Source of the DNA: Bacillus_I endophytica_A
GTDB taxonomy: Bacteria; Bacillota; Bacilli; Bacillales; Bacillaceae_H
NCBI RefSeq assembly: GCF_026790145.1
Contig: NZ_JALAMS010000011.1
Coordinates: 248,001 to 312,000, forward strand
Direction of reading: 5' to 3'
Length of the DNA stretch: 64,000 nt
This document shows positions 1 to 8,106 of this stretch, piece after piece; the stretch's first letter is position 1; each line of letters opens with the position of its first letter. Below the pieces are notes generated by a model. That model worked only from the letters and a program-made list of their open reading frames with translations, ran no database searches and was not told the origin of the DNA. The translations under genes were made by a program, and so were the position numbers.

Positions 1-140
1 AGATCGATTGTTGTAATGGCAATCAGCCCTTTCTATCTGATTGATTTCTTTTATAACTCGAATGAGGTATCCTTTACTTCTTGCACCATCCCTTATCATT
101 AAAATACTTTTAATTTATACACTAATCCCCTATGCATTTC

Positions 141-1331
141 TCAAATTCCTCCAACATTGATTCGCTTAGGATTCATTACATGTAAATTCGAGACTTGGCT
201 TCTCAACTTCTCTAAAAGATACCCTTCCCCTTTTTCCACCGCAAGCTGGCGTTCTTCTTCATAAAGCGGGATAAGATAGTAGAAGTTAATCTCCTTATAA
301 CCTGGTTTAAAGTTTGATAAAGAGCGGTCTTCTGGTCGAAGAACAAGTAAACTAGAAAACGGAACATTCTCTGAAAAAGTGATAGGTGGCTCACCATTTG
401 GGATAATGACTCCTTCTTCAATCCAGCCATCATATAAAAAGGGTAAATGGGCAATTTGGCGAATCCAATCTATTGGCCAGCGATACTGATCTTCTGCTAA
501 TTTTTCTTTGCTTGTTGGCCATGTAGAAGGTAGGGCAAACATAAGCTCTGCATGCTCTAATTCATACTCAATTACGTCTTCTCCCATTGGTTGATCACTC
601 ATTCCTGTTGTTACTAATGTAACCTCTTGATGCTCTAAAGTTGGTGAGATAATATGCACTTGAATTGAAACTTCACTTACTGGTACAACTTCACTTATGG
701 TATCTCCAATAGTCCCAATTTGTTGTTCAATATGGCGAAGTAAGAAGACTTCATCTGGGAGTTGTCGTTCTTCTTCATATGGATCAATAGGGTCCGTGGC
801 ACCTTGCTTGTAGAGATAGTCTGCAATCTCAGGATATCCTTCCATTTGTGCTTTTTTGACGGCATTGACAACCATGGTGTCTTTTCCTTCTCCTATTTCA
901 TAAGAAGCATGTATGTTAGCTCCTCTATCGACAAACAATTTTACCATCTCTAAGTCTCCCCACGCTGCTGCTTTAATCAAAGGAGTTGATTGAGAATATT
1001 TAGATTTATGGCCAGCGTTTATATCAGCTCCTTGATCGAGCAACCAATTCACTACCTCATATGCTCGGCTCATTGCTGCATAATGTAATGGAGTCTCCCA
1101 TATTAATCCCTCATGATTTAATGTGCAATCAAGTGGCAATCCCTTCTCTACTAAATATTCTAAAATATCTATATGATTATATTGTGCTGCTACATGAATT
1201 AATGTTTCACCAGAAGGATGATTAGAGGCATGAAGAGCTTTCGGATATTCTTCAATAAGTCGAATGACTTCATTTAAATTCCCTTCCCTAACGCTACCAA
1301 ATACTGCTCGTTTTAAGACGGCCCATCTCAT
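141..1331 (-). CDS. Ankyrin-repeat protein with C-terminal SUFU-type immunity domain
   Basis: The 396-residue product has two parts. Residues about 20-180 carry ankyrin repeats, recognisable from GETLIHVAA, TPLHYAA and TPLIKAAA followed by helix pairs ending in GADIN or GANIH. Residues about 220-394 resemble the suppressor-of-fused (SUFU) fold, with EYELEHAELMFALPSTW, the WPIDWIRQIAHLPF stretch and an ending of the type YLIPLYEEERQLA. In bacteria SUFU domains are a known immunity family of polymorphic toxin systems, and ankyrin repeats also serve as immunity modules. It is the most distal intact gene of the immunity island. The start follows an AAGGAG about 13 bases upstream, which is long spacing. 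No partner toxin is adjacent. Confidence 0.82.
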   Translation of the reverse strand: MRWAVLKRAVFGSVREGNLNEVIRLIEEYPKALHASNHPSGETLIHVAAQYNHIDILEYLVEKGLPLDCTLNHEGLIWETPLHYAAMSRAYEVVNWLLDQGADINAGHKSKYSQSTPLIKAAAWGDLEMVKLFVDRGANIHASYEIGEGKDTMVVNAVKKAQMEGYPEIADYLYKQGATDPIDPYEEERQLPDEVFLLRHIEQQIGTIGDTISEVVPVSEVSIQVHIISPTLEHQEVTLVTTGMSDQPMGEDVIEYELEHAELMFALPSTWPTSKEKLAEDQYRWPIDWIRQIAHLPFLYDGWIEEGVIIPNGEPPITFSENVPFSSLLVLRPEDRSLSNFKPGYKEINFYYLIPLYEEERQLAVEKGEGYLLEKLRSQVSNLHVMNPKRINVGGI

Positions 1332-1404
1332 TTCCGACTTTCAGCTCCTTTTCTATTATTTCTCAAAACTATTTAACTCAACTCTATAGATTCTTATTTT
1401 CACT

Positions 1405-1896
1405 CTAGTAAACAAGCAAATTCCCTCTCGGATATTTTCCATTCCAACCACAAGGCAAATGACCAGTAGCATAAACCTCATACAACATATTGTAAAATTT
1501 TGATTCATAGTATTCTCTATAACTTAAAACCATGAGTATATTTACAGCATCGTATTCAACATTGTGAAGGATATTTAACGGCAAGTTATGTTTTACAATG
1601 TTAGCCATTGCTTTTACATGCACGTCTGGTAAAATATTATGTTTGATTTCCATTACAAGTGTATTCCAATATCCATTGAAAACATCAGAATGATTTTTAG
1701 CGAGAAATCCTGTTAGATTATTAACTTCTTCTAAGCGAACATTTTCCCATTTCACTGAATCAATACTCTTTTTTACCGCCTTTTGATTACCTAGAGTAGA
1801 AAAGGGCAAATGCTTAGGTAGGCTTCCTTCTCTACCACAATTTGATAACCAATCTATCTGTAACACTTTATGAATTACTTCTTCGTTTAACTTCAT
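1405..1896 (-). CDS. Hypothetical protein, probable immunity gene
   Basis: A 163-residue soluble protein that I do not recognise by family. It has no signal peptide or membrane segment. It ends in a distinctive GHLPCGWNGKYPRGNLLVY tail and is rich in aromatic residues near the C-terminus. The ATG is preceded by a GAGGAAG ribosome site. Its size, soluble character, strand and position in a run of immunity genes suggest an immunity protein, but this is inference from context only. Confidence 0.55.
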   Translation of the reverse strand: MKLNEEVIHKVLQIDWLSNCGREGSLPKHLPFSTLGNQKAVKKSIDSVKWENVRLEEVNNLTGFLAKNHSDVFNGYWNTLVMEIKHNILPDVHVKAMANIVKHNLPLNILHNVEYDAVNILMVLSYREYYESKFYNMLYEVYATGHLPCGWNGKYPRGNLLVY

Positions 1897-1973
1897 TGTT
1901 TCTTCCTCATACCTCCAACCCTATAATTTGTTTTAAAATAATGCAGGCTTATAGCTGTTCTACACTTCTTTTT

Positions 1974-2344
1974 TTATGTTTCAATAAGCATTCTTCTAGC
2001 TAACACCCATCCATTCATTCCATATGAAGCTTGTAGTTTATAATAGCGATAACTATTATCTTTTATATAATTAACTCCGCTATATCTTCATAATCCATTG
2101 GCCAACTATAGCCTTTTCTCACAGCCAACAAACCCTTATTTTCTACAAGAAAAGAGTCAATCATTTCATCTACTATATCTAATAAAGTGCTATTAGGGAG
2201 CTCGTCTTCAAAATGATAAGCAAAGAGATCTTGGAACAGGATCTTTGCCCGCTTTCCTTGTTCATTGACTATATGTATCTCTATTTTTGACTGCTGAAAA
2301 TCTACTTGATAATTTAAAATTTGGTTGTCATGGATGTTGTGCAT
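1974..2344 (-). pseudogene. Immunity-type gene broken by a frameshift near its 3' end
   Basis: The reading frame from ATG 2344 (site AAAGGAG) codes for 93 residues and ends at a TAA at 2063. Immediately beyond, another frame stays open to 1974 and encodes a protein-like tail including YRYYKLQASYGMNGWVLARR. Joining the two requires one extra base near 2066-2075 and would give about 124 residues. I read this as a one-base deletion in a small immunity-type gene. A sequencing error, or a genuine 93-residue product followed by unrelated sequence, are alternatives. The family is not recognised. Confidence 0.55.
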
Positions 2345-2430
2345 CTGCTCTTACTCCTTTTATCCAAAAGCTGCTTAGCTTCTTTAAATTTACATTTGTT
2401 CTAAAACTACACAAAGATATCATAACTCCA

Positions 2431-2523
2431 TTATTCATCTCTAAATTTCAAATTCATAATCAATTCTTCTAAACTATTTGATACTAATTGATACTCCTTC
2501 AATTCAACATCCTCAATGTCATT
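2431..2523 (-). pseudogene. C-terminal remnant of an immunity-type gene
   Basis: Directly after the TAG of the next gene upstream, and in the same frame, 30 codons run to a TAA. They encode an ending with LVSNSLEELIMNLKFRDE. This resembles the C-terminal helix of immunity proteins; the Syd-like protein at 3851-4384 ends in SNIEELIRNLRLKK. No start codon or ribosome site of its own is visible. I read it as the tail of a deleted gene, although stop-codon readthrough of the neighbour cannot be excluded. Confidence 0.35.
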
Positions 2524-2799
2524 CTAAATGTGGGTAAAAACAACGCCCATTCGGATCAATAATATATTTAACAACTCTTCTTTATCTGAAACAACGATTG
2601 TATATTCCTTCTCTACACATAATTCATGTGGTTTTATGCTTACAGTAACTAACCATATAGGTCCGTTTACACTATCAAATTCATCATGAAATGTAATCGT
2701 ATGTTCTATTTCCTCTAAAATATTTCCTGATAAGTTATATTTATTTTTATAATTTTCCGCAATACTTAAAGCGCTATCACGTGTTAAATGAGTATTCAT
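2524..2799 (-). CDS. Hypothetical small protein, possible immunity protein
   Basis: A 91-residue protein. I start it at ATG 2799 because GAGGGAG lies 6 bases upstream; an in-frame GTG 15 bases further up overlaps that site. The layout is a helix (about 5-25) followed by strands with WLVTVSIKP and EYTIVVSDKEELL, an alternation reminiscent of the PepSY-like fold, but I assign no family. It is soluble, and its position in the immunity run is the only functional hint. Confidence 0.5.
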   Translation of the reverse strand: MNTHLTRDSALSIAENYKNKYNLSGNILEEIEHTITFHDEFDSVNGPIWLVTVSIKPHELCVEKEYTIVVSDKEELLNILLIRMGVVFTHI

Positions 2800-2866
2800 G
2801 AATAGCTCCCTCACACTTTAGACTATTTCATTAACCGCCTTTCTGTGCTTCACTCCTCTATCTGTT

Positions 2867-3334
2867 TTAAATCACAACATCTTGATACCCTACTTCTGCT
2901 ACTTTTTCATCTAATAGCCTGACACCTAATCCATTTTCATCATCCCATGTACAATGAAAAGAAAGTCCAATGTCTCGTCCTTCAAAAATATCACCATACG
3001 GAACAATTATTCCATCTAAGTTAATCATTTTTAAGACTTCGTCCGTTGTTTCAACTAATGGATAATCTTCATTTGGTTCTATATCATAGCCAAGTTCATG
3101 CCGCTTCTTCTGGTAGTAGGCTAGTATATGATACAAAAGACTTTTCTGTACTTGTTCCCATTTTTGCATAAACAAAGTGTATGCATCATATTGCTCTTGA
3201 TCGAATAAGCCAGCTTCATCACCTTCAACTATTAAATCTATTTTAAGTTCATTTCCAAGAAAGTTAATAGTCGTATAGTTCGTCCACCCACATTCATGAT
3301 AAAGGGTACCAAAAATCTTATCGTTTATGATCAT
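2867..3334 (-). CDS. DUF6985-like immunity-type protein
   Basis: A 155-residue soluble acidic protein. ATG 3334 is chosen because AAAGGAGG precedes it by 6 bases; the frame extends upstream but without a comparable site. The C-terminal half has the pattern GIIVPYGDIFEGRDIGLSF followed by WDDENGLGVRL and VGYQDVVI. I associate this with DUF6985-type proteins found as immunity or accessory genes near bacterial toxins. The assignment is from memory of the motif and is moderate. It sits 83 bases downstream of another small island gene. Confidence 0.55.
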   Translation of the reverse strand: MIINDKIFGTLYHECGWTNYTTINFLGNELKIDLIVEGDEAGLFDQEQYDAYTLFMQKWEQVQKSLLYHILAYYQKKRHELGYDIEPNEDYPLVETTDEVLKMINLDGIIVPYGDIFEGRDIGLSFHCTWDDENGLGVRLLDEKVAEVGYQDVVI

Positions 3335-3417
3335 TGCAAACCTCCTTTTAATGAATATAAAAGCTAGGTTAATATCACCTTTACTCCAAATAATTTTAAA
3401 ATCTTCTAACACTACCT

Positions 3418-3795
3418 TTATTTCGACAAGTCATATTCTAAATACTCCTCATCCCATAAGAGGACATGATCATCGATATGTACATGCCATTCTGCATCCG
3501 AAATCACACAGCGTATTTGTGAGAGCAATGCAGACCAATGTTGAACACCTTCCCACATAGCCTCTTCACTGTTATCAGGGAGCTGAGTGGAACCTTCAAA
3601 AATAACGTTCTCTTCCGTTGGATTTTCCGGCTCATAAACATAAAAGCTTGTCCAATTATATCCTTCACCTGTACTGATATATTTTTCAATTTCCTGATCA
3701 ACCGAGTAATCCAAAATTAATTTATGGATAGCTTCTTGCTCATCGTCTGTGAGTTTTTGTTTACGTTGTGCAGTGTAATAAATGGATACACCCAT
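3418..3795 (-). CDS. Hypothetical island protein
   Basis: A 125-residue acidic soluble protein beginning MGVSIYYTAQRKQKLTDDE, with a strong AAAAAGGAGG site before its ATG. Short homologous-looking proteins with the MGVSIYYTA opening occur in Bacillus accessory loci in my recollection, but I cannot name the family. The C-terminal part is WHVHIDDHVLLWDEEYLEYD. It lies between other immunity-type genes on the same strand and is probably one itself. Confidence 0.5.
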   Translation of the reverse strand: MGVSIYYTAQRKQKLTDDEQEAIHKLILDYSVDQEIEKYISTGEGYNWTSFYVYEPENPTEENVIFEGSTQLPDNSEEAMWEGVQHWSALLSQIRCVISDAEWHVHIDDHVLLWDEEYLEYDLSK

Positions 3796-3850
3796 TTTGT
3801 AACCTCCTTTTTAGAGAAACTCTGTATTCTAGTCTCTTATATACAAGATA

Positions 3851-4384
3851 CTACTTTTTCAACCTTAAGTTCCTTATTAATTCTTCAATATTGCTTGCAA
3901 TATTGGAGAATGTCCCTCGCTCATAGTCTTCTAATTGAACAATTCCACTGCTATTTTCAATTACAATGATTAATCCATTTCCCTCAATTCCAATCGGGAC
4001 TTTCTCTAGACAACCTTCATGATTTTTCTTATATCCTTTCACAGACTCTCTAAAGGAAACCATTTCAGCATCTGGAAGCACTGATTCTAAGCAAATATAG
4101 TAATCTTTGAAAAAACCATCTAAGTCCGCAAACCAATAGGAATTAAAATACTCAACAAGTGATGGATGAAACTTTATATTCAATTCATCTTCTAATTTCT
4201 TAAAGTCTTGTATAACAGTCATTTCTACAGGAAGCCATGAAATATAGCCTTCATCGTCTATTTCACCTTCATAAATGATTAAATCGTTATTCGTAACAGG
4301 TGTTTTCCATAAAAAGTCCAAACCTTTATCAGCTGCTTCTTTTCTCATTTTGAAATATGTCTTCATCGCTTCTTTTGTTGACAA
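3851..4384 (-). CDS. Syd/SUKH-superfamily immunity-type protein
   Basis: A 177-residue protein with the Syd arrangement. It has a YEGEIDDEGYISWLPVE segment matching the Y-G-YW-P region of E. coli Syd, then HPSLVEYFNSYWFADLDG and a C-terminal ASNIEELIRNL helix. Syd belongs to the SUKH superfamily, whose members serve widely as immunity proteins. I start at TTG 4384 because AAAGGATGATAAC is correctly spaced before it, while the ATG 9 bases upstream overlaps that site. E. coli Syd itself binds SecY; here an immunity role is inferred from context. Confidence 0.62.
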   Translation of the reverse strand: MSTKEAMKTYFKMRKEAADKGLDFLWKTPVTNNDLIIYEGEIDDEGYISWLPVEMTVIQDFKKLEDELNIKFHPSLVEYFNSYWFADLDGFFKDYYICLESVLPDAEMVSFRESVKGYKKNHEGCLEKVPIGIEGNGLIIVIENSSGIVQLEDYERGTFSNIASNIEELIRNLRLKK

Positions 4385-4453
4385 AGTTATCATCCTTTAC
4401 TAGAACCAAGTCTAACGGCTTATAGCCAATCAGAATCCTCATATTTTTTATTT

Positions 4454-4933
4454 TTACAATAGCCCCCATGTGCTAAATTCATAAAAGTATTCCGTTCGTT
4501 CTATACACAAACCAAAACTGAAGTCTTCTGCAACTAGTATGAAATCTCCATATCCAGCTAAAAACTTTGTTGACTCAAGAATCATATGTAAGTTACTAAA
4601 TACTTCATTCATATTAATCAGTACTGCTTCTATTTCATCTTCTCTAAAAAATAAGAGCCTGCCTCTTTTTGGAGTCACTCTAATAGTATGAATAGTTTCA
4701 TTTAACAAGTCGATTGATTTTTGAATGTTTTCTTTATAGTCGTCTCCTTGCAATTGGGTTTTATTTTTCTTTGTATTAAGCAAAGAAAATACTTTCTTAC
4801 AAAAGGCATCATTATATTCTACATTCAAAAAAGGTTCCTCCGTAAATGTTATGTAGTTCAACTCTTGGAGTAAATTCTTCCGTCTACTTTTTCTTTTCAG
4901 CAACTCCATTTTTATTGTTTTTCCCTCACTCAA
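4454..4933 (-). CDS. Hypothetical island protein
   Basis: A 159-residue protein from TTG 4933, which has AAAGGTGA 5 bases upstream; an internal ATG at codon 9 is an alternative. The N-terminus is basic (ELLKRKSRRKN). The C-terminal half has a VTPKRGRLLFF segment and ends EYFYEFSTWGLL. Similar VSPKRGFMVL wording occurs in the DUF600-like protein at 6698-7153, which may indicate a distant relationship. No recognised domain, signal peptide or membrane segment. Confidence 0.45.
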   Translation of the reverse strand: MSEGKTIKMELLKRKSRRKNLLQELNYITFTEEPFLNVEYNDAFCKKVFSLLNTKKNKTQLQGDDYKENIQKSIDLLNETIHTIRVTPKRGRLLFFREDEIEAVLINMNEVFSNLHMILESTKFLAGYGDFILVAEDFSFGLCIERTEYFYEFSTWGLL

Positions 4934-5004
4934 ACTAATCACCTTTCTAATGGTTGCCTTGACTAACCTAAAGAATCTTTCATGATACAATATTATAAGC
5001 CAAG

Positions 5005-5547
5005 CTATTCAAACAAAGCTTCAATCTCATCAAACCAAAAACATCCTTCTTCCATACACTTATCATCAATTCTTTCTAATTCTTTTTTCAACCACTCCAT
5101 TACCAGATCTGGTATATCATTATCAACAAAAGCATCCTCACCATTTACATCTATCGCCTTACCAATCATTTCTGAATAGATTAGTAAACATTCCGCAAAC
5201 TGAGGTATAGAACGATTGATTAATACTTCTTTATAATTATCACTACCATCAAGAAATACAACATCTTCTTGCCCTTCCGTTATACATATTGGATTCCCTG
5301 AACCAGTTGATCCTAGAAACCAATATCTCTGCAACTCTTTTGGCATATTAAATATTGCTGTAATAGGCTTTACTGTCTTCTCCAACTCTAAATATGGAGG
5401 AGGAAATGTAGGTAAGCCAGCTTTACACAAAAACTGTTTTAACTCGTTTGAAAAATCCGTGTTCCTTAAACTTTTATCATTAAATTTAATAAGAGGGCCA
5501 TTTTTGTTAGCATTCCAGCGCTTTTTAAATTCCTCTGGCAGTAGCAT
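5005..5547 (-). CDS. SUKH-4-type immunity protein
   Basis: A 180-residue protein. ATG 5547 is preceded by GAAGGAGAG at good spacing. Features match SUKH-4-type immunity proteins: LPTFPPPYLELE near residue 50, then RYWFLGSTGSGNPICI, a short VVFLDGSD strand-turn, and a helix with SIPQFAECLLIYSEM. The family is known to neutralise nuclease and deaminase toxins of polymorphic systems. No matching toxin is adjacent, so this is an orphan immunity gene. It shares strand and spacing with its neighbours. Confidence 0.62.
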   Translation of the reverse strand: MLLPEEFKKRWNANKNGPLIKFNDKSLRNTDFSNELKQFLCKAGLPTFPPPYLELEKTVKPITAIFNMPKELQRYWFLGSTGSGNPICITEGQEDVVFLDGSDNYKEVLINRSIPQFAECLLIYSEMIGKAIDVNGEDAFVDNDIPDLVMEWLKKELERIDDKCMEEGCFWFDEIEALFE

Positions 5548-5599
5548 CTTTTTACTCTCCTTCAAAATAGATAAAATAGGAATCTATTTTTCCCTTTCT

Positions 5600-5900
5600 T
5601 CTATCTTAATTTTCCTTAGTCGTTTTGAAATTAGAAAAATCTCTCACCTTATTATTCCTGTATGTACTTACAGCTTTATCATACTCGCATAATTTAAATT
5701 CTTCTTTACAGTTCCGCTCATATTTGCGTTTTCACTCTTAATCTCATGTATCGTTTTATCTCCGTTAGCATGTCTCTTTCATATCCTCATTCATGAAATT
5801 TAATATCATAAACTCTCATTTTAGAGATACATCAATATTTCGTTCCCTGTTCTTCAATGCATCCTTTATTTTATGAGTCTTCACATATGTATTGTTAATA
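5600..5900 (-). pseudogene. Decayed second copy of the DUF600-like gene
   Basis: Positions 5789-5900 align without gaps to 6899-7010 of the DUF600-like gene, with about 87 of 112 bases identical by my count. Similarity continues to about 5735 after a roughly 28-base deletion, and more weakly towards 5600. All frames carry stops, so it is not translated. It shows that this immunity-type gene was duplicated or acquired twice and one copy decayed. The outer boundaries are approximate. It fills most of the gene-free stretch 5548-6056. Confidence 0.6.
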
Positions 5901-5920
5901 TGCTTGTTCAAAGTATAAAA

Positions 5921-5946
5921 AAGATTAGGATATCTATCCCAATCTT
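5921..5946 (-). terminator. Rho-independent terminator after the Imm33 gene
   Basis: Two 12-base arms (AAGATTAGGATA and TATCCCAATCTT) pair with one mismatch around a 2-base centre. On the minus strand they are followed by TTTTTT. It would end transcription from the gene at 6057-6407. Confidence 0.6.
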
Positions 5947-6056
5947 GACAGCTCTTTTTATTTAACTTTTCTTCGTTAGCCTATTAATTAACTAAATTGA
6001 TGTAGCCCTTGTGATAAAGAATCACTTGCTTTACTTCTAATGCCTTGTCAATTATA

Positions 6057-6407
6057 TTACTTTGAAGACTTATTTAAAATTTCATCTATATCTGTTATAC
6101 ACTCGTCAACTAAATCATAAAAGCCAATATGAACGTCATTTTCATATATCCAGAAAAGATCTGTGCCGTAAGGAGCTTCAAAAATTTCTAGTACTTGGGG
6201 TGCTATCCTATACATTGATTCTGCATTAATAATAGAAAAGTTTTCGGGATTGTTCATATACTCATCATCGTCTTTCTCTGATAAAACATTCCAACCGTTT
6301 AATTGAGGAATGGAGCTTTCTTCTCTAAAACTATATTGAATAGGTACACCATTTAGTACATTCCGTGAAACTATAAAACCGCCATATGCATCATTTATAT
6401 TTGACAT
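6057..6407 (-). CDS. Imm33/DUF2185 family immunity protein
   Basis: A 116-residue protein. The second in-frame ATG (6407) is used because AAAGGAGT lies 7 bases upstream, whereas the first ATG almost touches the site. The sequence follows the DUF2185 pattern: GGFIVSRNVLNG, PIQYSFREESSIPQLNGW, the FSIINAESMYRIAP segment and FEAPYGTDLFW, ending with GFYDLVDE. DUF2185 is catalogued as immunity protein family 33. The cognate toxin is not adjacent. A terminator follows at 5921-5946, so it may close a transcription unit. Confidence 0.78.
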   Translation of the reverse strand: MSNINDAYGGFIVSRNVLNGVPIQYSFREESSIPQLNGWNVLSEKDDDEYMNNPENFSIINAESMYRIAPQVLEIFEAPYGTDLFWIYENDVHIGFYDLVDECITDIDEILNKSSK

Positions 6408-6620
6408 TCTCATACTCCTTTACAATAATAATAAAAAAGTTTTACTTTTTCTAATATTGACACTAATATCCCCTCTTACCTATTCATCAAAGTTTTTTAT
6501 CCCATCAGTTTGAACAATTTAAGCACATGTTCCAATAAGCCCTTCATATCCTTTTTTGAAATCTTCCTTATAACAATTTTTATTAATTTTTGTGCATTTT
6601 TATAGTGTTGTGAAAATCCA

Positions 6621-6662
6621 CCATAACTTAGAAAACAATTGTTCTTGTTTTCTAAGTTATGG
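6621..6662. terminator. Perfect 18-bp hairpin between island genes
   Basis: Arms CCATAACTTAGAAAACAA (6621-6638) and its exact complement (6645-6662) flank the loop TTGTTC. It lies 35 bases past the stop of the DUF600-like gene. The flanking T-runs are short (TTTT on the plus side), so it may be a terminator or a remnant of a palindromic element. The rest of 6408-6697 shows only short open stretches with stops and nothing assignable. Confidence 0.55.
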
Positions 6663-6697
6663 TTTTAAATTCAAGCAGATCCTTAACAGTCGACCAT

Positions 6698-7153
6698 TTA
6701 AAGATGATTACTTTTCACCTCTTCAAACCACTCACCAGCAATATGGTGGGCCGTCTTAATATCATCATTCGTATAAACTAAATCGTACTTGTATTGGGCT
6801 TGAAACTCCCCATCCTTAACGTCGTATACCAATTTCATCTCTGTTGGCATAGCTCTTTTATATTCTTTGCATAATGCTCTAATTTTTCTAATATCGCCAT
6901 TGATAATATCTAATACCATAAACCCTCGTTTTGGAGAAACATCAATAGTTTGATCCCCATCCTCCAGTGCATCATTCACTTTATGAGCTTCTACATATGT
7001 ATTATTAATAGAATAAAAGAAACTGCTTGATAACACACCTTCTTCACATGAAGCATACACATACACTTTATCCGCTCGATTTTCAACGAATTCCATACAT
7101 ATAGAAATCATATCCGATTGTAGTTCACTAAACCCATCCTCAAATTCTTTCAT
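6698..7153 (-). CDS. DUF600/YezG-like immunity-type protein
   Basis: A 151-residue protein. The ATG is preceded by AAAGGAGCG. The layout matches DUF600-type proteins: an N-terminal helix, KVYVYASCEEGVLSSSFFY, then a helix with DIRKIRALCKEYKR and a terminal MKLVYDVKDGEFQAQYKYD followed by a GEWFEEVKS helix. B. subtilis YezG of this type is the immunity partner of the LXG toxin YeeF. A decayed copy of this gene lies at about 5600-5900. The same frame stays open for another 60 codons upstream (to 7333) with protein-like content. The family call is moderate. Confidence 0.5.
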   Translation of the reverse strand: MKEFEDGFSELQSDMISICMEFVENRADKVYVYASCEEGVLSSSFFYSINNTYVEAHKVNDALEDGDQTIDVSPKRGFMVLDIINGDIRKIRALCKEYKRAMPTEMKLVYDVKDGEFQAQYKYDLVYTNDDIKTAHHIAGEWFEEVKSNHL

Positions 7154-7383
7154 ATTACTTATTCGCTCCTTTTGTAAATTATCAAACTCTACATATTTCA
7201 GCTTACCATTAATAGTGTAATTAACTATAAATTTGTCTGGGTGCAGGTTCTCCCGAGAGTAAATTATCTCAACATAAACTGTTACTTCTTTTGGTGATTT
7301 TTCTTTAGATATTAAAGCAGTCTTTACTACTTCCTACTATTAATTTACTTAAGGTTTAGAGCTTTAAAAATGCAAATCCTTTA

Positions 7384-8106
7384 CTATTTATCATTAAAAT
7401 GCACTAAATCATATGGATAATAACGAACACCTTGGAGAACATCGTCACTTAATCCTAAAATCTTCACAATTGCCCCACTTTCAAAACTCCAATAACCGCT
7501 GTATAAATACTCATCCTCTGCTTTATGAGTATCATACCAGTCCATATCGTCATGACCCTTATACCATTGCTTATTTAGATAATTTTCTAACAATTTAATA
7601 GCCGTCTCTTTATTATCTTCATTAAGAATTTTTTCTAGAAACCCATATGGTTCTTTCCATTTAAAATGACTTGTTGCTATCTTATGGTCATCGTCATAGG
7701 AACAAATTAGAAAATCTATCAAATAGTCTTTCACACCACTCTTCTTCACTAGTCGTGTTAACCGATCCATCTCTTCTCTTTTAACTTCTAACATAATTCC
7801 TATTGATAACATCCATATCATCTCAACATATCCACTATCAATATCCCAACTTTTCTCCATTATATTTAAAACGTTAGGAATATAGCTTTTTATTTCTCCT
7901 AAAGAACAGCCCGCAGAGTACATTGCTTTTAACCTATTGAAATACATTCCATATATATAATTATAGGCAGTCTTTGCCCCTGGATCATCCTCTCCTCTTT
8001 CTTGTATAACTTGATGAATAAGGGTTCCAAACTTTGCAATCCTTCTGTCTTCATCTTTAATGAGATAGACAAAATACTCTTTATCCCTAGTTATATCTCT
8101 AGACAA
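7384..8106 (-). CDS. PoNi-type immunity protein (DUF1910/DUF1911)
   Basis: A 240-residue, mostly helical protein with a TTG start after AGGGGGG. The C-terminal part contains HDDMDWYDTHKAEDEYLYSG followed by YWSFESGAIVKILGLSDD and RYYPYDLVH. That WSFE-GA-VK-L-L plus YYPYDL ending is the hallmark of DUF1911, the immunity partner of PoNe DNase toxins. The N-terminal part corresponds to DUF1910, with RIAKFGTLIHQVI. No PoNe toxin is present in the window, so it is an orphan. A 20-codon reading frame just upstream (about 8131-8193) carries no recognised domain. Confidence 0.8.
   Translation of the reverse strand: MSRDITRDKEYFVYLIKDEDRRIAKFGTLIHQVIQERGEDDPGAKTAYNYIYGMYFNRLKAMYSAGCSLGEIKSYIPNVLNIMEKSWDIDSGYVEMIWMLSIGIMLEVKREEMDRLTRLVKKSGVKDYLIDFLICSYDDDHKIATSHFKWKEPYGFLEKILNEDNKETAIKLLENYLNKQWYKGHDDMDWYDTHKAEDEYLYSGYWSFESGAIVKILGLSDDVLQGVRYYPYDLVHFNDK

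Noticed and set aside
1..99. Minus-strand frame open from an ATG at 99 to the window edge (about 33 codons)
   Set aside because: No ribosome site and no recognisable content; too short to call without the sequence beyond the edge.
6440..6620. Open stretches on the minus strand suggesting another gene remnant
   Set aside because: Two frames are partly open (Lys-rich) but neither resembles a known protein; AT-rich composition explains them.
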